From Gnetum montanum (Eukaryota > Streptophyta > Gnetopsida > Gnetales > Gnetaceae), in the NCBI GenBank assembly GCA_015680685.1, contig MNCI01035815.1, positions 76,367 through 140,366 on the forward strand: a stretch of DNA of 64,000 nucleotides. The letters run 5' to 3'. Below, piece after piece: positions 1 to 11,668 of the stretch. A model generated the notes under the pieces. It was not told the origin of the DNA and ran no database searches. It worked only from the letters and a program-made list of their open reading frames with translations. The translations under genes and the position numbers were made by a program. The number at the start of each line of letters is the position of its first letter. Position 1 is the stretch's first letter.

Positions 1-259
1 TGAATTTAACAATCAGGCTAGATCCTTGAGGCAATAAGGTCTCCACTACAACCTCAACTACATCTATAGACAAGTGTGACCATAGCATCACATTGAAGTT
101 CTTAAGGAGGTAGGCAAAGAATTCCCTTACCCCAGGCCAAAACCACAATGAGAGCTCTCTAAAAGACATGTCATGTGGTGGGGTGTTAATCTTAGGGCAA
201 CTAATGTAGCACAATATACCCACCAACTCCACAATGATGAGGATGGGCCTAAAAAAGAT
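1..259 (-). pseudogene. Exon 2 of antisense FCP1-like gene, T1 copy (cut by window edge)
   Basis: Read on the minus strand from 259 this is an open frame of about 86 codons with no stop. It resembles the catalytic core of plant FCP1/NLI-interacting HAD phosphatases. The segment IIVELVGILCYI sits where the family has its DLNG-type nucleophile motif. After it come a RPxxxEF-type helix, with FWPGVREFFAYLL seen here, and then NFNVMLWSH, matching the motif II strand (VxVWSS). The nucleophile Asp is Glu and the second Asp is Val, so phosphatase activity is unlikely. The frame aligns closely with the T2 exon at 35243-35695. The splice acceptor, TGCAG in T2, is TGCAA here, consistent with decay. The assignment is by reading, not by search. 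Confidence 0.7.
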
Positions 260-302
260 CTTGCATGAAGCAAAGCAAAAACATTGTGACCGATTCGAAT
301 TA

Positions 303-560
303 CATAGAAAATTTGGAAAAAAAAACATCTAGTAAGAGGTGAAATTAGCCTCTGTAAAAATATCTAAAGTGTTTATCTAAATTATCTTAAGGAATTCACA
401 AGAAAACATTATTACAACCTTATTTAGCCTTACATTATGGAATTATCTAGCAGATTTGAAAAAAACATCTAGTCGGAGGTGAAATTAGCCTCTGTAAAAA
501 GCTCTAAGATGTTTATCTAAATTATCTTAAGAAATTCCATAAAATCATTATTACCATAAC
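303..560. repeat. Two-copy tandem duplication, period about 140 bp
   Basis: The string AACATCTAGT..GAGGTGAAATTAGCCTCTGTAAAAA, followed by TTTATCTAAATTATCTTAAG, occurs twice in direct orientation about 140 bp apart. The copies differ at a modest number of positions. It lies inside intron 1 of the antisense gene. Confidence 0.8.
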
Positions 561-589
561 CAAAATATCATAACCAAAGCATTAAAGCC

Positions 590-890
590 AAGACTAAACC
601 TTGGTCTAACTTATGCATAAATTTAGAAAATAGCATCTAAATTATGCATAAATTTAGAAAAAGTAAGTATAAGTTTAGAAAAAAACATCTAAATTATGCA
701 AAGCATGCATAAGTTTGGAAAAAAAATCTAAACTATACACAAATTTAGAGAAAAGCAAGCATACGTTTAGAAAAAACATCAAAATTATGCAAAGCATGCA
801 TAAATTTGGGAAAAAAAAGCAATATAAACTATGCTCAAATTTAGAAAAAAGCATCATAAACTTAGAAAAAAGCATATAGCCATAGTAAAA
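590..890. repeat. Short AT-rich tandem array (GCATAAATTTAGAAAAA units)
   Basis: At least eight degenerate copies of a 16-18-bp unit close to GCATAAATTTAGAAAAA recur at irregular spacing of about 30-50 bp. Probably slippage within the antisense gene's intron. Confidence 0.7.
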
Positions 891-2176
891 GCTTTTACTC
901 CTCTTAAAAAAAATTAAGAATTATTTTTACATTTTGACAAAAGAAAAACATGAGTTATACATATCAACAAATTCCATTTTCAAATGGGTAATGTGCTATG
1001 ACCATAATTTTGGTGTGTTCACATAGCCATAGCCAAAAAATTCATTTGTGGGCTAATTTTAGTGATTCCACAATGAAAGTAATTCTAAAATTATGAACCT
1101 TATAGCCATGACCATTATAACTAAAAATATATAACTATATCTACACAAAACATAACCAAAATTTAGCCAAAACTGTAGCCATTACCATTAACCTCTTTTT
1201 GCATAGGGTTGGTAAAAAATTTGTCAAATTTTTTTTTCAGATCCAAATGGACTGATTCTACTACTATTTGAAAGCTTAAACTGATCCCTACACAACCATG
1301 CTTAGAAAAAATTTGAAAACCTTTGCCATTTATTCAGGAAAAATTCGTGAATTTGGACAATAATTTAAAAATGGCACAAACAACCTTATTACACATTCTT
1401 AGTAAAAACTTCATATAATATTTATTTTAAGTCCAATTGAAGTGATTCCACTTTTGTTAGAAATATGAAGCCTAGGAATACTCATCCATGACTAGAAAAG
1501 AGCCATAAAAATTTCTGTTTTCTTAGAAAAAATTTGCAAGATTACATGAAGTTACAAAAACGGCTTGAGAAACTTAGCTGTGCAACATTAGGAAAATAGC
1601 CATAACTTCATCGTTTCAAGGCCAAATTAAACAAGACAACATCTATTAAAAATATCAAACAAAGGACTAGATACCCATGATATCAAAATTTGAAAATATG
1701 TATCCATTTTTTTAAGAAAAAATACACAAATTTGCTTGCTTTTTCATGACAAAACTTAAAAAACTTCAAAATCTAGATTTCATATAGCCATGAACATAGC
1801 CAAAACAGCCAAAAAAATTGATACCCATTAGAAAGAGAACCAAAATAGTGTGGTAGGATTTTGTTGAAATTTAATTTGAATGAATCCTTAAGCCTAAATC
1901 TGAAAAAATAGCTATACCCCCAAATTTTTGGGAAAAATCATAAAAACATCAAGTTTGATTATAAAAATCAAATTTATTAAGGAAAAAACAATGAAATGAC
2001 CATGCATCTATGTGGAAACAGCCAAAATAAGAGGTGATATTTTGATATAATTTTGATTTACCCCTTCTCTTATAGTAGATCTAAGAAAAATGTCCCCACA
2101 TGTGGCAAGAAAAAATACCAGAAAACCATATAAAATAGCATAGAAAACAAAGGCAAAAATAGGTATAACTACTTAC

Positions 2177-2304
2177 GTTGGAGTGGTGACAAATGAGGCC
2201 TAGATGGAGATAGGCCTGGTAACATCTAAAAGCTCCCTAGAATGCTCATCCATTTTCTGGATTATAGGATTTTTTCTCTTTCCCCCTCGCTACTTTGGTG
2301 CCAT
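2177..2304 (-). pseudogene. Exon 1 of antisense FCP1-like gene, T1 copy
   Basis: The minus-strand ATG at 2304 opens a frame starting MAPK, followed by a TAG, then RGGKRKN and about 30 more codons. It ends at a clean donor, AAC|GTAAGTAG, at 2177/2176. The exon is 128 nt (phase 2). The T2 exon 1 is 125 nt, also phase 2, and likewise begins M-x-x-K with a KRK-type basic patch. The basic N-terminus could be a nuclear signal (inference). Two in-frame TAG codons look like decayed CAG. Confidence 0.6.
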
Positions 2305-2899
2305 GTCAAGTTCAATGCTGGGAGTAGTTGGAAATCAAGAGAAAATAGGAGTTCTACGCTGACTACAAGGGAGATGGGAGGCTTCCATGCTGAATATTAG
2401 ATTTTCTACCATAAGAATCTCTATGAGAGCTCTTCTCCAATGTGCTATTGATGAAGAATGACAATTGTGATGAAAACTTGTAAGATTTCACAATAAAATC
2501 ACATCTAAAACCTAAACACACATCTTGAAATCCCAGCTGCTAATTTAGTGTACCATAACTCCCAAGTGCATTGAAGTGCAAGTGGGGAAAATTCTAGTTC
2601 ACATTGATTTTATATGGAAAACAACTTCACTTTTCAAAATTTTAAATTCTTGGATTGTGGACCCCACCCTTCACCCTCTCTCTCAACCAAAAACTTTCAT
2701 CAATGCTAAGCTTTTTTTATTACTTTTGACACTTAGAATCATATTCCAACCTTAACTCCCATGCATCCATGTTGGGGATGCCATGCATAATGTGGATACA
2801 TGCCTTCCATTTCAAAAAATTATTAAAATATAACTATTTTGGTATTTTTAGTAACCAGAGCCTACCTTTCTAAATCCTAGATTTCCAAAAATGGATGAG
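2305..2899. other. Upstream region of the T1 antisense gene
   Basis: Noncoding sequence between the antisense gene's start codon and the tandem array. A segment near 2640-2710 (TGTGGACCCCACCCTTCACCCTC and following) resembles 37318-37385 upstream of the T2 start codon. The two copies therefore share their 5' flank. A promoter is expected here, but I see no convincing TATA box. Confidence 0.4.
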
Positions 2900-5600
2900 A
2901 CATGAACAAAGGTAGACACCATGGGTTTCCATGCTAGGGAAATAGTGCCCAACATGGAAGAAGAGGGTTAACACCTATCCCTAACCCTCCAATACCCATC
3001 TAGCCTAAGTTTAACCAGAAAGTAGGCCCCACATGATCTAGAATCCCTCTAAGCATCTCTGGCAGCCTTAAACCTTACTAAACTGAGTTGAAACTGGTTG
3101 AATTTTTAAGATTTGGTTGAAGGCTTCATCCACCCTGAGCATCTCACTCTCAACATGGATAGATGTGGGAAAACAAAAAATGACCTAAATTGACTACATA
3201 GTGACCATTTCTTGATGCCCAATGATCTCTAGACCCTACCAGAATGCTCTAGAGCTTCCAAAATTTCCAAAAGTGGTCAAATATGACACAAAACTATCAT
3301 CTCCCTCTAATCCATGCTAGGGTCATCATGGACAGTGTGTAAGAGAGATGGAGACTACATGAGGTACTTAGAAGTCTCCAAATTGACAAATCTTGACATC
3401 CAACATTAATTGTTAACCTTGGCAACACTAGAAGTTGACATGCATGGTCAATTGGCTATCGATCTGGCCTAGATCTAACTTCCTTGGTTGAAGGAGACCT
3501 CTTCCATATTGAGCCTCCCACTCTTAGTGTGGATAGCCTCCCACTCTTAGTGTGGATAGAAGGGGGAATCCTAAAAACCCCCTCACAACCTTCATAACAA
3601 CTATATTTTGACCTTGGACACTAATAGCTAGTACTAGCAACCCTGTGGACACTCATGCATAGCCTGATTTTACCATAAAAGCTAAAAAGCCCTTCCTCCT
3701 AATTTTCCATGTTGAGCATGGAAGCCCTAGCATGGAAAATGGGGGGGGACCCAAAAATTACCTAATAACCCTTGAAACAATCAAAATTTGACATTGGGTA
3801 TAAGTAACTGATGATAACAACCTTAGAAGCATGCATGCATAGCTAGAAATGATGAAAAATTGCAAAAATCAAGGTCCCTAATTTCTTCCATGCTACCCAA
3901 TATTGAAGAAAGGGGAAAACTTCAAAATAACCTCTAGAGGCCTTGAATGAACACTAGAAAGACTTGTGTATGTCCTAGAACCTCATTTACACATCCTTAG
4001 ACCTTCAAGACTATCAAAATTAATCATAAGTGCCCAAAAAGTCTTTTCCCCTAATCTTCCACACTAAGCATGGAAGCCCTAGTGTGGAAAAAATGGGGGG
4101 AAAGCCAAAAAACCACTCAATAACTCTTGAAACAATCAAATTTTGACACTAGTTAACAAAAATCAACACTAGCAACCTCAGAGACCTACATGCATTTCCA
4201 AAAATGATGCCAAAGTGCACAAATCTATTTCCCCCTAGTTTTTCACACTAGGCATTCCCACCATGAAAAAAGGTGGGGAAGCTCAAAAACCATCTAGAAA
4301 ACCTTTGAATTGGCCAAACTTAATCTCAAACCCTAGTCCTCAACCTCAGTAACCCTAGGAGCACACATGCACAATCGATTAAGGCCAAAACTACCTCAAA
4401 TTTGAGATTTATGATTCTTCCACATGGGGATCCATTCTTCCATGTTTATCATAGTATCTTTAGTGTGAAAAATCAAGGGAGGACTTATTTAGGGCTCCTA
4501 AACACCTAAAAATGACATCAAATGACCTTACATTCACTCTAGAATCCTATCAGCAATCATTAGAGCCTTCAAACCTTAAGAAACTTCTATCAAATAGCCA
4601 AAAGATGATTCCCCCTAGTTTTCCATGCTATTCATCCTAGTCCCAATATGAAAAATTGGGGGAAGCTAAGAAAAACACTTGGAAGCACTCAAAAGTACCA
4701 AATTTTGGCATGGAGACATGGCCCTTGGCCCTAGGAATTTCAAAGGCTAACATGCACAATCAATTTTGATCCAAATTGATCTAGATTTGATATTCTTACT
4801 TCTTCCATGTTGGAGTAACTCCCCCAACGTGGGAACAAAGGGAAAAAGCTACTTTTCCACTTCTGATTTCAATATGACACTCCTAGAAGTCAAAGATCTA
4901 TGTCAAAGAAGCTTAGGACTTCATAGCCTCAAGATTTTTCTTGTCTAATCCTATTTCAACTCCCAAAATCCATTCCCCCCATTTTCAATGCTAGATTAAC
5001 TCCCCCAACATGGAAACATGGTGGGAAGACCTTAAGTTCCCTTAAACAGCCTTCAAATATGCCCAAAATCAACCATAAACTTGCAAAATCATTATCTATA
5101 GACCTAGGGGCCTAGAAACCTGATCAAAGTGCTCCTAAGCCACTCTGAATTTACAAAATAAGTTTTCCCCTATTCTTCCATGCTAAGGATACTATGCTTA
5201 CCATGGAAAATGGGGGAAGCCATTTCGACATGTTTTGACACTTAAAATCAACTCAAAGTGCCTCAAAATGAAGCTAGAGGATGCACAACTTCTATATCTA
5301 AGTTCTAGCTACTTGTTTGACCTCATTTGATCTTATTTTGGCTAATTTTTTGTTTTTCCACACTGAGACCATTTTCTTCCACAATGGCCAATGTGGAAAC
5401 AAGGGGGAAAGGCCCTAGAACCTACTTTTTGGTCTTTATAGATCCTTGGACTATTTAATTCTGATCCATCTGATCCTATGCTACCATAGGAATATCCCAG
5501 AACCTTAACTTTAGACCTCTGAGCATCCAAAAACCTATTTCCTTGTTTTACACACTAAGGATCATTGTTTCCATGTTGATCCCAACATGAAAGCCTTAAA
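2900..5600. repeat. About 14 diverged tandem units of ~185 bp with hairpin cores
   Basis: A recognisable core recurs near 2925, 3125, 3305, 3500, 3705, 3890, 4060, 4235, 4430, 4615, 4800, 4980, 5170, 5355 and 5550, a spacing of about 170-195 bp. Each core is a C/T-rich run (TTCCCCCTANTTTTCCATGC), a short loop, then the near-complement (GCATGGAAAAATGGGGGAAG). Single-stranded copies could therefore fold. Units are strongly diverged. Between cores, runs such as AACAATCAAA.TTTGACA and ACATGCAT recur. No coding frame. The array lies between the antisense gene and pol of T1. Tandem arrays inside Tat/Ogre elements are known as a source of plant satellites. Confidence 0.75.
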
Positions 5601-6285
5601 ACACTTGATATTTAGGTCCAAACAATCTTGATTGATGCCTAAACTCACCTAATAGCCTTGTATCCTCAAAAAATGGTTGTCTAAGGCCTAAAACTGGCAA
5701 AACATAATCTTTTTTTACCTATATTAGCCAAATGTTACCATCTATGGCTTATTTTTCTTGATTTTTTCCTTATTACATAGTATTTTGGCTTATTTTTGGA
5801 CTTAGGTTGCATTGTTCACCTTGGTGACCTCATATGGCCTTTATACAACCTTTTGTGTTCTTTATTTGCCTTATTATAGCTATATTTACCTTTTTTGGCC
5901 TTTGAATGGTATCAACAGTGGGATTTGACCTTCTCTAACCACCATTTGACACCATGTGACCATGGCCCACTAAGATCTTAAATTGGCATCATGGTCCACC
6001 AACACTCTAAAATGGGATCATGGCCCACTAAGGCCTAAAACTAGTAACATTTTTGGCTTTGTTGATCATTTGTAGCCTTATTTCTTATACTTCCCCTTGC
6101 TTGACCTTTATTTAACCTTTGTTCGCCTCTATTACATGTTGCTAAATTGTCCTTACCTCATTGATGACTTTGGATTGCCCTAATTACATTAGATTTGCAT
6201 GTGTTTTATAGCAATTTAGCATTATTTATTCACTTTTACCGATGTGCCACTTAATATGCTTTTGGTTGACACGTAGGATCAAAGT
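5601..6285 (+). other. Spacer before T1 pol with motif repeats and possible splice acceptor
   Basis: Noncoding, T-rich. It holds short repeats of a CATGGCCCACTAAGGCCTAAAA type at 5940-6047 and one more at 5680-5700. The same motif recurs after pol (16266-16336) and after the T2 protease (31353-31505). A pyrimidine-rich stretch ending ACGTAG at 6271-6276 stands just before the ATG at 6286. It could be the acceptor joining gag-pro to pol, as described for Ogre elements. This is inference; no transcript evidence. Confidence 0.45.
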
Positions 6286-9214
6286 ATGAGTACTTGGAAG
6301 CAAATCTTCTTACCTTTATAGCTACATGAATCTCACAATGATGTTGAACAATGTATTAACCCTAATTGCCTAGATCTTGAGCCTAAGAGTCTTGTAGACC
6401 ACATAGCCTTGATCGAGAAACCTCTAGAATGGCCTAAAAACCTAGTTAAAACCCTTGAATTAAAGTTAGGGTACATAATCAAAAACTCTCTAGTTGAGAT
6501 TCCTATCACAACACACAATGGTGAGGAGAAAACCCTTAAACTAAGTTCCTCATTGGGGCGCTAATATGCTTAAAACATCACCAAGATCTTACAAGGTAAT
6601 ATTAAATGCTTTGCCTAGTTAGATGAAGACATGCTAGGCCTAAACCCACTTTTGGTCTAGCACAACATCATACTAGACCCTAGCACTAGACCAATTAAGC
6701 AAAAGGTGTGTAAGATTAGACTAGATTTGGTCTTGGTAGTTCATGATGAGAACTCAAAGCTCTACCAAGCTGGTGTCATTAGGGCTATCGATCATGTAGA
6801 ATGGATATTCATCATAGTGGTTGTCCCTAAGAAAAATGGTAGTATCCATATTTGCATTGATTTTCAAGACCTAAATAAAGCGACTATCAATGATGACTTC
6901 CCTTTACCTAGTATTGATCAACTTATTGATACTACGACTAGACATGCCTTATTGTCCTTTATGGATGAATTCTTGAGATATAACTAGATTAGGATTAACC
7001 CAAAGCACTAACTTAGCATGACCTTCATGACCCCATGAGGGACCTTTTACTATACTATGATGGCATTTGGCCTTTAGAACTATGGAGCAACCTATCATTG
7101 AGCCATGACCTATATATTCAGTGATTACATGCTAGGTTTGCTTAATGATTATGTAGATGACATAGTCGCTAAGTCCAAGATGGTCAATTACCATGCTAAG
7201 GAATTAGACCTTGTGCTTAAATGATGTCTCAATTCTGATCTTAGGTTCAATTCTAAGAAATACATCTTTGGTGTCAAGACCAGAAAGATGCTTAGCTTTT
7301 TAGTCTCTGAAGCAAGGATACGTGTCAATCTCGATAAGTTTAAGGCCATATCTAAATTAGTAGCACCTACTAACCTTAAAGAGATTTAGGGATTCCAAGT
7401 CATATTACAATTTATTCATAGGTTTATTGCTAGGCTTACCGATAAGTTACAACCCATGCAGCACTTTCTTAAGAAAGGGGTTCACTATGAGTGGACGGCT
7501 CCATGCCAAGAGGCTTTTGAAATCCTTAAGTGAGAGTTGGCACAACTACCAATAGTCTATCCTCCATAAGAGGATACACCATTTTACATTTACCTTATCA
7601 TCTCTAACACATCCATTTCCTCTCTACTCTATAAGAAACATGATGATAGAGCAAAAATGCATGTATACTACCTTAGTCGTGCATTAGTTTCCCATGAGGC
7701 TCAATATACTAGAGTGGAGAAGTATTGTCCAGCACTAGTCTTTTCTTTGAAGAAGTGAAGACATTACCTCTTTAGAATCCAAGTCAATGTCATTTTCAAG
7801 GACAACATACTCAAAGCCATAAAAACCAACATCTATGAAAGTAGCTGTATAGCCTAGTGGAAAGCCATAACCATGGAATTTGACCTTCATTGCATATTTC
7901 AATCCTCAATGAAAGGTTAAGCTATAGCCATACAACTCACAGTTTCACCTATTTATGAACAAGCAACCATACATCCTAAATTTCCTAACTAACACATTAA
8001 TGCAATTAGCCAAGTGCCTGAGGATTATGAGGAGGTCATGCACTTTGACAGAGCTTCAACTGCCAATGGGACCCAGTGTCATTGCCATCATAACATTCCC
8101 ATCTAATGAAATCTTATCCTTTTCCTATAATCTTGAGTTCCCATGTACCAAAAACATAGCAAAGTATGAGGGTTTAATCATGGGGATGATGGTAGCTTAT
8201 GACCTTGGAATTAGACACTTAGTGATCAAAGGTAATTCACAACTCATGGTTAACCAAGTAGCTAAAGTCTATGCATGCAAAGCTAACTACTTACAACCTT
8301 ATTGTGACCTAGGGAAGAAATTGTTACAACAATTTACAAATGTTGGTATCCAACACATACCTTGAAATGAAAATTCCATAATCAATGCAATTGCAACATT
8401 TGCCCTTAGTGTGATGCCAGATGTGTTTAGAAAGTTGTCCACCTTAAGCATGGACTATGCTACTCCCATCACACAGAACACTAAGGATACCTTTGTGGTC
8501 ATCATTCATACTACTTCTCCCAAGGATTGTTATGACAATATCAAATTTTACCTTATTCATGGAAAATCCTCATAATGACTAACTTCTACTCAAAAGGATG
8601 ATGTATGTAAGCAATTTTAGTATGTCATCATAGGCGATAGCATATTGTATCAACAATCCTACAATGGCATACTCCTAAAGTGCTTAGGTAAAACCAAAGA
8701 TAGAATAGTCCTAGAGGAGGTTCATGAGGTTATTTGTGGAGGACATATAGGACCAAGAGTTATGGCCACTATGATTATATGGTTAGGCTATTACTGGCCC
8801 CATATGGAAAATGACTACCTACAAAAGGTTAAGCAATGTGACAAATGTCAATGATATAGCAACCTTATACATGTTTCACTGACTAAGTTGCATACCACTT
8901 AGATAACATGGTCATTTCAAAAATGGGGGTTGGATATCATTGGGCCCATAATGCCTACGTCTTCCATAGGGCATAGCTTCATCATCACCATAACCAAATA
9001 CTTTACAAAGTGGGTTGAATCTATTCCCCTAAGGAAGACTACATTCGAAAAAGTCTACAAATTCATCCTAGATAACATTATAGTTCATTTTGGCATACCC
9101 ATGACTGTAGTTACAAACAATGGACCATAATTTAGTATCCACAAAATGAAATATTTCTATCACAACCTAGGCATTAAGCATTCTTTCTCATTACCTTATT
9201 ACCCTCAAGCCAAT
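6286..9214 (+). pseudogene. T1 pol, first part: RT, RNase H, second RNase H, integrase N-terminal half
   Basis: The decayed frame begins MSTWKQIF (6286). A pre-RT segment (CFA.LDEDMLG near 6600) is followed by reverse transcriptase. Visible RT marks are VPKKNGSIHICIDF (6820-6862) and the catalytic box YVDDI at about 7150-7164. An RT-linked RNase H follows (about 7560-7850). A second RNase H-like domain (7955-8365) shows KYEGLIMGMMVAYDLGI and GNSQLMVNQV, typical of the Tat branch. The integrase starts near 8645 with H..H and a CDKC zinc element, then WGLDIIGP (first Asp) and TNNGP, where the second catalytic Asp has become Asn. About fifteen in-frame stops, nearly all explained by C-to-T or G-to-A. 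The frame is cut at 9214 by A1. Confidence 0.85.
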
Positions 9215-9995
9215 TGATGAGTGGTGAGGTACCCCTACACTCAACCATACAAATACGAGTGTCTCACATGCGATTCAGTTGAACTCCAAGGACTAAGTGC
9301 TTACACGCCTTAATGGAACACTTAGGGTTAATCAATCATTTTCTTCACAAACTTACTTGTATTGCCACGGTTGTATGGTTAAGTAAGCTTGAGGTATATG
9401 ATTTTTATAACTTTTATCTTTTTGGTGTCTTATGCTAATGAGGGAAATGGAAAGAGAAATAAGTGACTAACTTTCATTAACTATTCACTAACTAAGTTCT
9501 AATTGTTCCTAACACCAGTATCTATTCTCACTTTCTATACACATCTTGAACCAATGCAACGCTGCTGGGATTACCAAATGCTAGTCGTTACTAGATTACC
9601 AAGCGCTACACGCATGCTCGAAGTGGTTGTACTAAGTGTACTTAACTAAGTGATTCAAAGGTTGAGAGAGAGATTAATTAACTAGGAAAGCATTAAATGT
9701 TCAACAATAATTAATTACTAATTAGCTTAATCTATATGCTGCAAGTTTTATCATAAAGTTCATCTTTATTACTGTACACAGATGTGTGCTCAGGTACAAT
9801 TTGCTCAAATAAAGATCCGTTCACTTTAGAACTCCTACAATGGGCACACAAAAATTATTCTATCTCTAGAATGGTAAAAATGCAAGAGTTTGGCTAAGAT
9901 TCTAAGTCTATCTATAGGGAACAAAGGGCACTAACTCTTATTTATAGAAGATGAGGCAAGACGCGATATCGCGTATACGATATCGTAGCTCATCA
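9215..9995 (-). repeat. A1 3' LTR (left copy)
   Basis: 781 bp, starting TGATGAGTGGTGAGG and ending GCTCATCA. The minus-strand U3 end holds two GATATC palindromes (about 9962-9986), then a TATAAATAAG box near 9940-9951. The body closely matches LTR-B and, less closely, the A2 and A3 LTRs. Confidence 0.9.
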
Positions 9996-11367
9996 TACCC
10001 CCATGACTGAATGAAAACTCATCCTCGAGTTCCTTACAAAATATTGGGAAGGTATGGGATTATTGACTTGAATGACACTAATGGTGAATGGGATGATGTG
10101 TGAATGGATCTTTCATTACAATACATGACAATATTAGTGTTCATGACCACAAGAGTGAACACTATACACATTTGACATCTAGCCTTATTTGGAAGTTGAG
10201 AGAGCAGAGAGAAGAGAGAGAGAGAGAGAAGATTTGTTGCTGTTGACGCCAAAATTGTGCCTTCCATCACTCGTCCATAACCACGCCATCAATCTTGTTC
10301 CTTGCATAACTATTCCAGCACTAGTCCATCCTAAGTGTTTCCTCTAGCTCTAGTCCATTGTTGTATGATTGCCATCTGCACACACAATAGAGTCTCATAT
10401 TAGAAAGGATAAATAAATCCCAATGCAACTAATACCTTGCCTTGGTGTACGATCCATTGGCTGAGTTGTGATATGGCTAATACGGATTCTGGAGATATAA
10501 CACTGGTGACTACCCAAGGTGTAGGGGTTAGGAGAAAATTGAAAAAATTGGACCAAGACCCCCATGACTATGAGCAATTCTCTGATAGCGATAGAATGGA
10601 AAAAGATAAGGAATAAGAAATATGGGGAGAAATAAACAACGGCAACGTTGATAAAATGGATGTTAGAGGTGGTAATGAACAAAAAAAATGGTGATTGCAA
10701 AAATGTTTAAGGGAAAGAAGTTAACTGATGCACCAAATAGGAATGTCAGTGGGTCCTCCCCAAAGCAGGCTCATGCCCTTTATGCCTTGACAAACCCACA
10801 TTCAAAGAGACTGTAGGCTCTAGAAATGTCATTCGGAAGCAAGAGTTAAAGTCTTAACCACAAGAGTTTACCCAAAAGACAACAATGCATCAACCAACAT
10901 ATAGACTACTGGTACAACCGGAAATGAGGTGGAAAAATGGAGAAAGAATGATGGAAAGAAGAGAATGGAATGAAGTCCCAAGAACAAGGTGGTGTACAGC
11001 CCCTTGTGCCATATGATTAATGTGACTTAGTAGATCTCATTCCAAGTCCAGCCTCAAACAATCCACTTCTAGTGACTTCGCATGAATAAATTTGGCCAAG
11101 CCATCCACCTGAAGTAACAAGAATGTTTCTGCCAAAGAGTCACCACCAGTTTTGAGGAAACAAGAAAGGGAAAAGTAGGAAGCAAGAAAGGGCCTTAGTT
11201 AGAGGGAACATGTTTGGTTAGTTCCATAACTAGTGCTTGTAGCCCAGATGATTATTTTGTCTAAGGGGTGTGCTTTGAATTCACTTTTTTTTCTCTCTCT
11301 CTCTCTCTCTTCTTTTTTCTTTTTTTTTTTTTTTTTGCGTGAGAACCACACCATGCAAAGACTTATT
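9996..11367 (-). other. A1 3' noncoding region
   Basis: Next to the LTR, the minus strand reads CGAGGATGAG...GTCATGGGGGTA, the likely polypurine primer for plus-strand synthesis. The matching A2 stretch is 44793-44828. The region includes a (GA)n microsatellite (10204-10237) and a long CT/T tract (11285-11336). The part near 11340-11367 matches A2 43489-43512 in reverse complement. No coding frame is supported. Confidence 0.7.
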
Positions 11368-11668
11368 NNNNNNNNNNNNNNNNNNNNNNNNNNNNNNNNN
11401 NNNNNNNNNNNNNNNNNNNNNNNNNNNNNNNNNNNNNNNNNNNNNNNNNNNNNNNNNNNNNNNNNNNNNNNNNNNNNNNNNNNNNNNNNNNNNNNNNNNN
11501 NNNNNNNNNNNNNNNNNNNNNNNNNNNNNNNNNNNNNNNNNNNNNNNNNNNNNNNNNNNNNNNNNNNNNNNNNNNNNNNNNNNNNNNNNNNNNNNNNNNN
11601 NNNNNNNNNNNNNNNNNNNNNNNNNNNNNNNNNNNNNNNNNNNNNNNNNNNNNNNNNNNNNNNNNNNN
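11368..11668. other. Assembly gap (301 N)
   Basis: Run of 301 N between the A1 protease and its 3' noncoding region. In A2 the equivalent stretch is about 830 bp without pol. In A3-type elements pol would occupy it. The gap size may be arbitrary, so A1's pol status stays open. Confidence 1.

Larger units (their letters stand above)
260..2176 (-). other. Intron 1 of the T1 antisense gene
   Basis: AT-rich noncoding stretch between exon 2 (ending at 259) and exon 1 (2177-2304). On the minus strand it starts with a consensus donor GTAAGT at 2176-2171 and ends at a damaged acceptor near 260. The T2 intron (35696-36983) has similar wording, for example an AAATTAGC..CTGTA(G)TAAAAA motif in both. 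No coding frame seen. Confidence 0.6.

Noticed and set aside
675-875. Phenylalanine-rich minus-strand frame
   Set aside because: Comes from the GCATAAATTTAGAAAAA repeat in the antisense gene's intron.
9960-9990. CRISPR-like or satellite array at the GATATC repeats
   Set aside because: Units are short palindromes confined to LTR U3 ends, with irregular spacing and no spacer-repeat pattern.
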